Below are positions 1-11,254 of a stretch of 64,000 bases of DNA, piece after piece; the stretch's first letter is position 1, and each line of letters starts with the position of its first letter. This DNA comes from Mariannaea sp. PMI_226 (taxonomy: Eukaryota; Ascomycota; Sordariomycetes; Hypocreales; Nectriaceae). A program made the translations under genes and the position numbers. The stretch covers positions 4,898,001-4,962,000 of the forward strand of contig JANFOG010000001.1 of NCBI GenBank assembly GCA_024336345.1. Reading direction: 5' to 3'. The notes below the pieces were generated by a model. It did not search any database, was not told the DNA's origin, and saw only the letters and a program-made list of their open reading frames with translations.

Positions 1-427
1 ATGATTAGGTGACAAAAAAAAAACGTTTCGTGTTGGGGGTTGTGGATGTTCCAGCGTGTCCTACGTGTAACGGTGAAAGTCATTCAGTTGCTTTGTAACG
101 TCTCTATCTTTAGTTGTCTGAAGTCCATAAAAGTCGGCGAGAGAGTAGAAGAAGGGTGAATGAAAGAGGAAAAAAAAAAGAATTCGAAAGAGAGGATCGT
201 AGTAAATGAGTGATTTTTTCTGTATGCTCTCTATATGATATATCATGGTGTAACTAGGTACTATTACTTTCATCTTGACGCGAATATTCACAATCGTGAC
301 GTGCAACAAACAGATATTTCCCACAGTCTACGTAGTGAAGGAGAATTTATTTTGAATACAATCAATATATCTCCTAAATACTCTCCTAAATATTCAGCAA
401 GTAGCGCTCAACTCGAGCTTCAGCCCG
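1..427. other. Intergenic, left edge
   Basis: AT-rich sequence with poly-A/T tracts downstream of the STAND gene's stop. The ORFs here overlap the antisense of the acidic repeat or are short and low in complexity. It is probably the 3' untranslated region and spacer; I see no gene. Confidence 0.6.
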
Positions 428-3400
428 CTATTCGTCATATTCCTCTTCCCCATCATTTCCTTGCTCTTCATTATCTTCCTCTTCTTGATCTCCACCATCT
501 TCTTGTTCCTCTGCGTCCTCGGGCTCCTCCTCTGGCTCCTCCTCAGGCTGCTCCTCGGGCTCCTCCTCTGGCTGTTCCTCGGGCTCCTCCTCGGGCTCCT
601 CCTCTGGCTGTTCTTCTGGCTCCTCCTCTGGCTGTTCTTCTGGCTCCTCCTCTTGCTGTTCTTCTGGCTCCTCCTCGGGTTGCTCCGCAGGCTCCTCCCC
701 TTGGATGTCGTCGTTTTCTGCTTCTACAGCCTCTCCCTCCTCTTGTGGCATATCTCGTCTCTCCTCAAGATGAGGCTCTTGGCCTGGGAATTGGGATTCA
801 TCATTCCCGCCATCGAATCCCCTGTTTGTATTGGTGTAATAATCTCCCGTACCACCAGCCATATCTCTAGACGCAAATGAGCCAGGCTTATCAAGTTGAT
901 TGCCATCGGCTTCCCTAGTGCCGAAGCCTCGGGAGCCCTGCTGTGGACCTTGCTGCCAGCCTTCCGTATACCCACCTGTACGGGTTTGCACTGGTAATCC
1001 TCTCGTAGACTCTCCTAAGGACCTGGCCTGTTGAGATCCTGCACCTTCATTCCTTCCTTCCTGGGAATTCTCTTGCGCCTCCTCATCGCTTTGCTGTGAC
1101 TCTTCGTCTGTTACGTCGTCAATATCCTGATAGTGGTCCACAACATCCTCCCCAAAATCACTGTTCTCGTCCTCTTCCCGAGGATGCTGAGAAGCCGCTT
1201 GACGCTCCCGCTGCTGAGTCTTCTTGAAATGTGCCATCATTCCCTTGATATTAGGGAAATTCTTCACATCCTTCTTGGCTTTGGCTTTGTACGATTCCAG
1301 TATCAACTTGAAGTCTTCCTTGCGTCGCAGTTTGAGCGCCATCTCAAGCGCCGCTTTGTACGCATTAGGTTCGAAGCCTTCTTGTTCAAGGAGCAAGTTT
1401 AATATTTCGTGTCTCTCAATATCTTCATCATCATCATTGTCACGGGCTACAGCGGCCACGAGGGCGCTGCCGTATTTGCCAGACCAGCCACCAACAGTGG
1501 CCTTGCTGTCTAGCAGCCGTGCAACGAGAGCAACATCGGCTTTAAGGGCTGCTGCTTGTAGAACAGTGCCATACTTTCCACAAACAATATTTGGATCGGC
1601 TCCAGCATCGAGCAACAGACGCGCATTTCGGTTGCAGCGGGCAAAAGCAGCCTCATGGAGAGGAGTTCCCATTTTGCTATACTTTTCATTTGCAGGTGGA
1701 GCAACATTCATCTTAGCCTTGCGCTCAAGTAGCTGTCGGAGACATTTGTCATCCTCTTGAACAGCAGCGGCGTGCACAGCACTGTAGTAGTCACCTCCGT
1801 GGACATTCAGGTCGATCTTACGGCTGTGCTCGAGAATTGCCTTGACGCAGTCCGAGTTACCTGACGCAGCAGCGGCCTGGATCACAGTATGGTATGGTCC
1901 GCTCTGCTGGGTTGGATCGGCACCATTCTTAAGGAGTAGCCGCACAGTAGCCTCAAATCCTCTCGAAGCGGCGGCATGCAGTGCACTGCCGTGAAGTTTC
2001 CCACCAAGGTTGACTTTGGCACCATGGCGGAGGAGAGTAGTGACGCAGTCATCGTCGCCGATGAAGGCGGAATAAATGAGAGCGGTATCCCCATCTGTAT
2101 CCTGCTGGTCAATCCTTGCTTGATGTTGAAGCAGCGGGATGAGATACTTTGCTGGCAGAGTCGCGGCCGCGTTAATCAGTGGAGTAGTTCCGTCAGAGCC
2201 TCCAAAAACGTTTGGATTCGCTCCTCTCTCGAGGAGTAATTCCAGCAACTCGCCATATCCGTGATAGGCCGCAGCTGTCAGAGGGTTGTAAAAAGTTCCT
2301 GTCCCGTAGTCTGGGTGCGCACCATGTTCCAAAAGGATTTGAGCGATAGCTATATTACCGGCTACGCAGGCTGCCTGAAGGGGGGTACCATCACCAAAGC
2401 GTTCGCTGAAGCCATTTACATTGGCGCCATAGTCGAGGAGCACTCTGACGATATCGATGTGTCCGTTGGCGGCTGCTATCTGCAGGGCATAACCCTCAGG
2501 AGCGTTGACATTGGCACCATGCTGAACGAGCATCTTTAGGATTGATACTGTGCCATCATAGGCTGATGCCGTCAGGGCGTTTCCGTACTCGGTGCCAACA
2601 GCATTGGGATTGGCACCACATTCGCGAAGAAGGAACTCGACAACGGACTCTTGCTGTGCATCAGTTGCATGATACAATGCATTACTGACACCTTCAGCAG
2701 AGAGCCCGTTGTGGTGACGGGAACTCCAGAGGCGTTTGACAATCTGTTCTTGACCAAAGAAGGCAGCATTCTCGAGTGACTTATCGAGAGGCAATGATGC
2801 GGACTCTTCCAAGATGAGCTCGACGACGGGGAGATAGCCACCAGCCGCAGCCTCCTCGAGAGCTCGTTGGCGAGATGCCAAATTGCCGTCGAGATCAAGA
2901 ATGGTTTTGACAATCCTAGTGTTTCCTGTAGAGGCGGCCGCTGCAAGCGCGCTTCCGTATTGGAGCGATGTCAGATTTCTGCTTCCTCCAGCTGCCAGGA
3001 GCTCGTCGACCAAGTCTTCATAGCCCTTGAGGACGGCAACGGCCACTGGTGGTTCCGAATCTGCTGCTGTTAGTGTGGGATCTGCGCCGCGTTCAAGGAG
3101 AAGCTTTGCTGCGTTCGTTTGCCGCCACGAAAGTGCTAGAGTGAGTGCTGTTCCTTCCTCAGCGGCAACAGCATTGATATCTGCAGCCTCTCCATGGTGA
3201 TCGAGAAGCATCTTCATGACCTCAAGCCTATCTTCGGATGCTGCCATGTGAAGCGGCGTCCATGCTTTTGCGTTTCGACCGTTGTTGATCTCTGCTCCCT
3301 TTTCCAAGAGTCTCTCACAGACCTCAAGATGACCGTAGGCCGCGGCCCAGTGAAGTGGCTGATTGTCCCAGCTGTCGAGCTGGCCAATCTCTGTGATGTG

Positions 3401-6274
3401 CCCATCAGCCAAGAGCGAGTCCACTAGCGGTAGCAGGCCAAAGAAAGCGGCGACATGGAGCGCAGTAAGGTTCTTGAGCTCTCCCTGACCATCTTTATAT
3501 GCAAAGTTGCCCCACCAGCGCCTTCGCGTAGAGGAGTTAATGGACCAGAATCTGTGCTTGACGTCGAGGGTATCGACAAAATCGGGAGTAGCCTTGTAGC
3601 CATGTTTCAGCCAGTTTTTGAGCGGATACTCCAGTGCGTACGAATCAACATCGTCGTCTTCAGCTCCTTCTTCGTTGTCCTCCTCATCTTCGAAGAAGAG
3701 CTCGTCAATCTCCGCCTCGGCCTGGTTAGTCGACACAGGGCCAGTTCTCTTCAGAGCGACGGCATCATCGTCATCATCTGCCCCAAACCGAGCGAGCATG
3801 TAAGTAAAACAGCGAAGGCCAACAATGCCATGCTGCCACTCGATTTCGGTCTTCTCTTCTTCTTCGTCTCCACCGAGGCCTATGAGCTTCCTCAACTCAG
3901 GCTTGAGCAGAGCATCTCTGGCTAGGGGGTGAACAAATGCCACCCGAGTGACTCTTCTATATCCGATAGTATCGTTCCAGGTATCCATGTCATAGACTCT
4001 CAGCAGTGGGCCACAGGCTCTGACATGTTCCAAGATCTTGTTTTCGGTCTCCTCTGACTCGTCCGTGTCGACATCGTAGCCCAGCTCGGCAAGGACAGAC
4101 AGCTCCTGAAGGGTTGGGTCCTCAAAAGCGATGACCAGGGTGCGAAGAATCTCTTTGGTGGTCTCGATGCTCTCCTTGTCGGGTTGCTCGAGTTCCTGCG
4201 ACGTTCAAGTCAGTCTAACCGATTCCACATATCACATTCTTCTTCAACATACCTCGACCCATGCTCGATTAAGCAGCTCGCCTACGTCCTGTGGCAACAG
4301 CCCTAGCGTCTTCCGGACGTTGACATAATTTGCTGGGAGTTCCTTGAGAAGACTGCACACAACATCAACCCAGAGAGTACTGCTTTCAGCTCTTTTCTCA
4401 AGGCTACTGAAGACGAAATATTGAAGCGCCAGGCTGTAATTTTTGATGTCAGCAAGCTCCTTGACCTTTCCCTGGGTGAAAGATCGGAGATGCTGCCGTC
4501 GCAAATAACTCTTGGATGTGTCATTCAAATCGATCCTCAGTGTCCCTGACATGTCGTCTTCCTGTAGAACGTGCCTGATATTGGAGCGATCTCTGCCAAG
4601 AAACACCCATCTTGCTTTTTCTCGAACAGGATCCTCAACAGAGCCTGGCTCAACCTGCAGTGTATCAGTTATGGCGTCCAGGAGCGCTGCGGTACCCGGC
4701 TGATCTGGTGAGAGGAAGTGAATGTTGGCAACAACAAAATAGACCTCATGGACAGAAGGATCCTGAAGCATCTCCGACAAACCCTTCCATAGCTTGGACA
4801 AACTGAATTGGCCCTCAGAGCTTCCTCCTCGGGACTTTGACGGGGCTCTGGAAGCAAAGGTCTTGACATATTGTGCAAGTGATCTTCTCTGAAGGATGAG
4901 CTGCCAAATGAGCGACTTGAGAACATTCTCAGCCACACTGCAATCGGGAGAAGGATCGCAAAAGAAGTATGCCACCATGATATCTTTGGCACCGGGAACA
5001 CGATTCTCTGCCTCAAGTTTCTTGAGCCGGTCGACGACAGCCGCAGCCGCCTTGGTTTTACCCAAGCCTTCGTCGCCGGAAACCCAGAGACAAGGGTGCT
5101 CAGGAGGCTGAGCCGCATTGGCTTGAGTCGCCCATTGCAGATATTTTGGCTCTTCGAGGATCCAACTCGAATCACCGCTGAGGTTTTCCGCGCTTCGAAG
5201 CTTGCGCTGGAATTCCACGACGTTGAGGCTTTCAGAGAGCCGCAGGAAAGTCGAGTCGTCAACAACAGACTGGCGTGACGCTCTGAGGCGCGCCTTAACG
5301 ACTAGCTGGGAGTTCTTGACAATCTCCTTCAAGTGATGGCACACAATCTCATAGCGACCGTCCTTGGCATTGTCAAAACGATTCAGCTGGCGGTGGTTGC
5401 ATGCAAGACCTCGAACGACGGCCCCGTCGAGAGTAGCAGAGTCTTGTGTTACAACAATCTCCTCTGGACCCAGCTTGAAGTGGTTCTTGGGCACCCACTG
5501 CGAGACCTTTTCTTTCAAATAATTAGTTTTGGCCTGTTCGTACAGGCATGCAATATTTGACCTGGGCTCCTTGAACGCCAAGTTGACAAAGTCCCTGCGC
5601 AGCTCGTCGAGCGAGTCTCTTTCAGGATCGAGAATCTGCACCATTTGCGTCGGGATGGCACCGCCGACTTTCTCTAGGAAAGTGGCAAGAAGAAGCGCTC
5701 TAGATTGAGCGGACGAACCCTTGAACGGGGTGCCGAAGAATATGGCGCCGGCGAAGCATTCAAAGATGCGCATATACTCAATCTTTTCCGGTTGTGCGGC
5801 AGCGAGGGTCAGGGCTTTGGCTACAACCAGACCGCCCATGCTGTGAGCGAGGAAGACGAGGGGCCGTGTGGGCTCGCCGGCTTCCTCCTCCTTTCTCTTC
5901 TCTACGAGACTGTCAAGCAAAAGGCTCGCGACGTTGTAGAGTGTCTGCTGCTTTGCATCGGCACCGAGCCATCGAGACTCATAGTGGTACAACATCACCC
6001 GTGCGCCGGGAATGTTGGAGCGGATGCCATCCTGCTCATCCTTCAGCCAGTTAAAGCCTCCTGGCTTTTCAGAGCCGAAGCTCTTGGATGGATCAGCTCC
6101 CAGACCAGGAACAGCGACAATACTAGAAAGTGTTTCACGGGTCAGTTTATCATATGGTTGTGAGGCATTATGGTCAAAAGATGGGCTTCATCCTTACTCA
6201 ATGTTGATGTTGCCGCGGGCTGGTTGATCAGTGGCGGGAGAGATAATCTCTAACCCTTGCTGAGGGGTAGACAT
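428..6274 (-). CDS. Lipase-like / NACHT / ankyrin-repeat STAND protein (fungal NLR-like), 1904 aa
   Basis: Three exons: 6274-6198, 6122-4253 and 4195-428, with introns of 75 and 57 nt that have GT..AG ends and keep frame. An alpha/beta-hydrolase (DUF676/PGAP1-like) region comes first, with nucleophile motif AHSMGG at about residues 118-123. A STAND NTPase follows with P-loop GDEGLGKT at about 375-382. From about residue 890 to 1600 there are some twenty ankyrin repeats, many of the fungal YGSALxAAA type. The C-terminal 150 or so residues are extremely acidic and built of Pro-Glu-Glu/Gln repeats. Family knowledge: such three-part proteins are fungal NLR analogues, in which ankyrins sense a ligand, NACHT oligomerises and the lipase-like domain acts as effector, in allorecognition or biotic response. 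The role here is inferred. The start is the first ATG of a short exon joining the hydrolase beta-strand (DIVAVPGLGADP). Confidence 0.86.
490..690 (-). repeat. Coding minisatellite for the acidic PEEE/PEEQ tail
   Basis: Imperfect tandem units of 12 and 24 nt (plus-strand words such as GGCTCCTCCTC and GGCTGTTC) encode alternating Glu-Glu-Pro-Glu-Glu-Gln at the C-terminus of the upstream STAND protein. The repeat stays in frame to the stop, so length changes by unit slippage would vary only the acidic tail. Confidence 0.85.
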
Positions 6275-7414
6275 TGAGTTATTACAGATTGAATTTCTGC
6301 TATTTGAAAAAAAAAAAATACTTGTAGGATATGGTGAAATTTGGGTTCACTGTATTGAGGTGATGGTATCAACTGGTCCAGCCAGACGAGTCTGTTTTTG
6401 CACAAGAGAACCTAAGACTACAGTTTCTTGTCTTTTTTTTTTTTTTTTTCAAAAGAGAAGAGAGATTCTTGATATAGGCATACAATTCTTTCTGCAAACG
6501 GCCTTTTCTGGTAAGAAACCCGCTTCCACTAGGCAGAAGACTGGGGGGGAAAAGAAAGGCAGAACGACCAAAATAGTCTTGGCCCCCAAATCAAGAAACC
6601 TCGAGAGAGTCAGGCGAGGCAAGGATTTCATCACGCGGTTGATTGCTGACGACTGCTCGAATGAGACGGAAAATATTTGAAACGTTGAAGAGAATCAGGT
6701 TAAATTCAGCATTCATGTTATGTCGCTTATAGATTCACCTAGGTTCAACTCGACGATCTTTGCCAATGGCGTTCGTCAACCCCCAATCCCCAATGGCAGT
6801 GCAACAAGCAAGGGCAGAGACTATGTCGCAACCATAGCCGCAAACAGGGCAGAGAAGCTGACATGAGGGATTACGGGACCCTGCAGCCCTGCGGTTCAGC
6901 CGCTGCTGCAGGACCGAGACGTCCGGTCAGCAAATGGTCCGACACTAATAATGCTGGGGTTTCGCTGACGAATGGCGCTCTGCTGAGGAATCCATCCGCC
7001 TAGAATGGCAAATTAGCTCCGAACAGGACGTGCCGTTGCCGATGGGAACAGGTGTACAGACTACGGAGCACAGATTACTGGACATGGTTATATAATTCGA
7101 AAAGAGGAGAGGAGGGGGCAAGAGGGGACAACAGTACGTATGTATGGTGGCTTGCAGTAGTCATGAGACTGGTGTTTTCTCTTATGGCTGAAATTGGTTA
7201 CATCCTGGGCCACTCGTTCACTACAAACGAAAGGGCCTCCTTTCCAGCCCTGTAGTAAAAAGATTTTCTTCCCGTCTTCTCCATGTGCCACTGGGGGGGT
7301 TTTTTATTAGGAGGGAATAATTGATAAGTAGAGAGTGCTGATTGGAATGATTCATTCCCCAGACAGCCAAGTCACTTTCAGCAAAACCATACCCGGCAAA
7401 CCGATCCCGAGAAC
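6275..7414. other. Intergenic between divergent genes
   Basis: The shared 5' region of the STAND gene (-) and the DUF6601-type gene (+). It holds poly-A/T runs near 6306 and 6433 and a poly-T near 7293, but no ORF with recognisable protein content. Promoters of both genes must lie here; no specific element was identified. Confidence 0.5.
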
Positions 7415-8500
7415 ATGAGCATGGCTTGCTCAGTTCCCTTTCACAGCGACATTCTCACGAACCACGACGGTAGCAACGCTGGCTTGTCAGACCAGTTCCC
7501 TGCATCCTTTAGAGTGGATGACGACTTGTACGCACCGCACGACATTCCCGATTTCAAGTTTATCGAGGCAGAGCTCGATCCGAAGCAGCTCCATGAGATA
7601 GCACACCACCTTTGGCTCGCTGGACGGCCCGTCCCTCCCCGCCCGCTCCATCAGCAGATGCTACTTGGACGCGACATTATTGTCAGCGAGCGCATCGACA
7701 TCCATTGCGTCTGGGGCCAAGGCCGGATTTACCTCAAGCCTATTCCGCGCTTTCTTCTCAACAGGGCCTTTTGGCAGCAACAACTTACCTGTCACTGTGC
7801 CTCTACCGTCGGTACCAACAGGCCCTGCGGCGATGCATTCCAGACTTGCTGCGACCGCCGCCATCTTGCCCAGTGTGCGCGAGGATTTCTGCTTTCGTTT
7901 GTGGCCCTCGTGGCACGCGAGAGCGACTACTCCATCGCCCTAGCAAAGGGCCTCGTGCCGGGTGAGGTGACCTGGGTCAAGTGGAGGCGGTTTGTCCGCG
8001 AGTTTCTCCACGACGAGTCTGGCGGCGAACTAGGGCCTGAGCGATTGTACGCCGACGTTGCGAAGCGCTTCATCTACGGCGAGTTGCGAATCAACCGCCT
8101 GAGGCTGATTGACAAAGTATGCCACGGCCCATTCTCGAGCACTTTCATGTCAAATTGGAGCTCGTACGGCAGCTTTGCGCGTGACAATGCAGCCTCTATC
8201 GTCGCTGCCACGGCTTGGATCTTGTTGATTTTGTCAGCCATGCAGGTCGGCCTGGGAACAGACCGTCTGGGCGGCAGCGACGCATTTCAAGCCGCGTCCT
8301 GGGGATTTACGGTGTTTTCCATCCTTGCACCCATGGGTGCCGTCCTGTTCATGCTGGTCATCTTCGCCATTGTATTTTGGTACAACCTAGTGCGAACACG
8401 AAAAAGCGAAGTCTTGAGAGCAGACCGGCTGGGGAGACAGTGGCGGAGAAAGCAGCCAGATGAGGAAGTGAATATGGTGGTGCTGCCACCAAAAGGCTAG
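7415..8500 (+). CDS. DUF6601-family membrane protein, 361 aa
   Basis: A single-exon gene. The family signature is visible at about residues 65-120: HHLWLAGRPVPPRPLHQQ, an IYLKPIPRFLL stretch, then a Cys-rich loop with CHC and CGD. EVTWVKWRRFVREFL and RFIYGELRINRLR follow. Two C-terminal hydrophobic helices (about 265-285 and 305-330) flank MQVGLGTDRL and a YGF/WGFTVFSIL-like segment, then a short basic, presumably cytosolic, tail. Proteins of this build are widespread in Pezizomycotina as DUF6601 (recalled; no search run) and have no assigned function. A second ATG lies two codons downstream. The region around residues 120-150 looks less conserved than the rest, but the frame is open throughout. 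Confidence 0.82.
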   Translation: MSMACSVPFHSDILTNHDGSNAGLSDQFPASFRVDDDLYAPHDIPDFKFIEAELDPKQLHEIAHHLWLAGRPVPPRPLHQQMLLGRDIIVSERIDIHCVWGQGRIYLKPIPRFLLNRAFWQQQLTCHCASTVGTNRPCGDAFQTCCDRRHLAQCARGFLLSFVALVARESDYSIALAKGLVPGEVTWVKWRRFVREFLHDESGGELGPERLYADVAKRFIYGELRINRLRLIDKVCHGPFSSTFMSNWSSYGSFARDNAASIVAATAWILLILSAMQVGLGTDRLGGSDAFQAASWGFTVFSILAPMGAVLFMLVIFAIVFWYNLVRTRKSEVLRADRLGRQWRRKQPDEEVNMVVLPPKG

Positions 8501-9301
8501 CGTTTTGTTTTCTCTGACGACGTTAGCAGGCGGGATTAATCATGACACTCTATGAAGCTATGAAATAAGCAGCTGACACCCAAGAAATATGCAAAACATG
8601 TTTGATAAATCGTGGAGTGCCGGTAGTCTACCGACTAGTGGGAGCCCGATCTCCGTTCTGCGGTCAGCATCACCCATAGATTGGTACTTTGGATTGATCC
8701 ATGTACCTGTCACTTTGGCGTGTGGGTATCATTTTTAGAGCGTCAATAGAATTGAAAAAAGGATAAATTCGTGACTCGAATACTATTTGAACCGATAATT
8801 GTAGTCCCAGCTGAGCATGATGTAATGCTTCCTGCTCCATACTATCAGTGGGGTAAAAAAGAAAAAAATCTTCGAGGTTTTCAGTGGCTGGATGAGCTCT
8901 GACCGAATATACCGAGTCAGATAGACTTATAATATCCCTAGTAAGTAGTAATAGTCTTTTGATGTTGTCTATTTGAAGTTTGCATTTGTGCAACTTCTGA
9001 ATTTCTGTCATCAATAAAGCTCTTGGTGTTGTTCTACCCAGTATGAAAGACGCACATCTGGAGCTAGCAATACTTTTGAGTTATTCATATTAATTTTCTT
9101 CTTCTTTTGGGTAAATTTTGAATAAACTAGGTAGGAAATAAATTTACTTCTAAAATCTACGTAATATATGCTCCATGTATGAAAAATACTATGCACGTGA
9201 CTGTTGTCTTGATGGTCTGCCAACATGATAAAGGCTCATTTTAGGTCGACATCATGGCAAATATTTTTAGGCCCTCTAGTTGGAGTTTGTCGACGAAATT
9301 A
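8501..9301. other. Intergenic, convergent 3' regions
   Basis: AT-rich spacer between the DUF6601-type gene (+) and the MFS gene (-), both ending toward it. Only short ORFs of low-complexity composition occur. No gene or repeat is supported. Confidence 0.6.
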
Positions 9302-11254
9302 TTAGGCCTCAACAGCATCCTCCGCCTTCCCGGCATAAATGCTGGTGTCCATCGCTTGCTCAACGAAGACCTTGCGCCAGCGGCCACAGAAGAAATCGGC
9401 GGTGGTCTGCTTGGCTCCGGCCCAGTTTTCTCGCACAATGTCCATGGTGGGACGGGAAAAGACAAGATCGATCTCCTCCAGGGTCTTGTTCTTAGTCTCG
9501 GGCATGAAGAAAATCTGATAGACCTCGCCAATCACGGCAATGCCACCGTAGAAGCCAAGGGCCAAACCAGTCTTGCCCATAGCCTCCTGCATGGCAGAGA
9601 AGTTGTAGGTGACGACAAAGGAAGCAAGGAACAAGAGAGCGTCGGAGGTAGTCATGCCGTAACTTCGCAGGTAGGTAGGGTAGACCTCGGAGGGGACGAC
9701 CCAGGTCAGACAAGCGTAAGAGCCGAAGAAACCCATGTAAATGATGAGACCAGTAAGGTAAAGACCTTCGACCAGTTGCAGATTTGTCTTGATATCAAAC
9801 TGATAGCTGATACCAATTAAAACGAGGCCGAGGAAGAAGCCGGGAAGCATAGTGATGGCCCAGAATCTTCGACCGAACTTTTCCATGAGGAAGATGGCGG
9901 GAATCGTGCCGAGGAGGAGCGAGCCACCGCCAACAAGAGACATGTAGTTGGATTTCTCGTCGTCGAAACCAATCTGGTTCATGAGGACGGACATGTAATA
10001 CATAATGGCATTAACACCGGTCAACTGGCCAAGTAGAATCATAATGTTGGCATAGATGAGAGCGCGGCGGGCTCGAGGAACGCTAGAGAATAGGACGGTT
10101 AGCTGTAAGTTTTGGACATGAGAGGGGCTTCAATTTCAGAAAACACGCACGTGAAGAAATCCATCCAAGGGAATCGAGAATTTTGGGCACCCTCGGTGAT
10201 CTCAGTTTCCTCTTGAGTCACGGCAACGGCCATGACGTAAAACTCCTCTCGGGACTCAGGCGTAGCAATGCCTCGAATACGCTTCCAGACTTTGTAAGCT
10301 TCCAAAGTCTTGCCCTTGTGAATAAGGAAACGGGGACTCTCAGGAAGGAAGAGCATTCTGATTATTCTTTGATTAGTATGCATGTTAAAGGAGAGGTATG
10401 AGACATAGCTGGGAACTTACCCGAAGAACATGATGGTAGAGAAAACAAGAGAGGAACCAAGAATGAATCGCCAGTTTCCTGGCACCTTTAGGAAGATGGC
10501 AGCAATGACATATCCGAATACTTCACCGAGAGCAATGTTGAACTGGTACAAAGAAACCAGGTTTCCACGAATCTTTCGCTCGACTGTCTCGGCAACATAC
10601 ACCGGGACAGTACCACCTTCCAGACCGACACCTACACCAAGGATAACTCGAGAAGCCACAATCATACCTTGGAACTATTAGCAAAGCTGAATGTAACAGA
10701 AGAAGTTGATTCAAAAGGGGGGGAGGGGGGAGGGGGGAGGGGGGGACAAGCTTACCAAAGTTGATGGAGCCAGCCTCCAGTGCAGCACCAATAGTGTAAA
10801 GAACAATAGAGATAAGAATAGCTCCCTTACGACCGCAGTATTCGTTAGCTGGTGATAACAGTAGAGCACCACCGACAGCTCCTAGGGGCATGCCCGAGTT
10901 GACGAGACTGTTTTGCCTGGTGGTGAGACCAAGATCCCTGGGGAGATAGAGATTGGCACCGGAGATCAAGCTCTGATCGAGACCGGAGAGAAGGCCGCCC
11001 ATACTGGCAAACGCAACAAGGAGCCATGTGAAATACTTTGGGTTGTCAAAATTGACTTGGAAGAAGCCAGTATTCAAGCCACCAGCAGCTTCCAGCTGGC
11101 CCTCCATATCGTCGATGAGGTTGTCGACCTGTTGGCCATCGGCTCGGACAACCTCGAGAGCCTCGAGCTCGACCTTCTCAAGCTTGCTGGGCTTGCGGAC
11201 GCTGGCCTGCTCGTCCGCCGAGGCAGTCGACTGCTTTCGGTTGAAACGAGCCAT
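9302..11254 (-). CDS. MFS sugar transporter, quinate-permease-like, 577 aa
   Basis: Four exons: 11254-10756, 10667-10421, 10357-10151 and 10082-9302, all with GT..AG introns and an unbroken frame. A charged cytosolic N-terminus of about 70 residues precedes roughly twelve hydrophobic segments. Sugar-porter signatures are present: NEYCGRKGA after TM2-3, a GVGVGLEGGTVPVYVAE stretch in the TM4 region, PESPRFLIHKG before the central loop, GQLTGVNAIMYY in TM7, and PETKNKTLEEID after TM12. The family moves hexoses, pentoses or quinate by proton symport at the plasma membrane. The GGTVPVYVAE stretch and overall length resemble quinate permease-type members (QutD/qa-y), but the substrate cannot be set from sequence alone. 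No quinate-catabolic genes are adjacent. Intron 1 (10668-10755) is unusually G-rich. Confidence 0.88.
10717..10745 (+). repeat. Poly-G tract inside intron 1 of the MFS gene
   Basis: A 29-nt run of G blocks separated by single A residues lies close to the donor end of the 88-nt intron. The transcript carries the C-rich complement; the plus DNA strand could form a G-quadruplex. Confidence 0.8.

Noticed and set aside
461..880. Long Leu-rich and Pro-rich plus-strand ORFs opposite the STAND gene
   Set aside because: They are antisense readings of the acidic Glu/Pro minisatellite and have no independent features.
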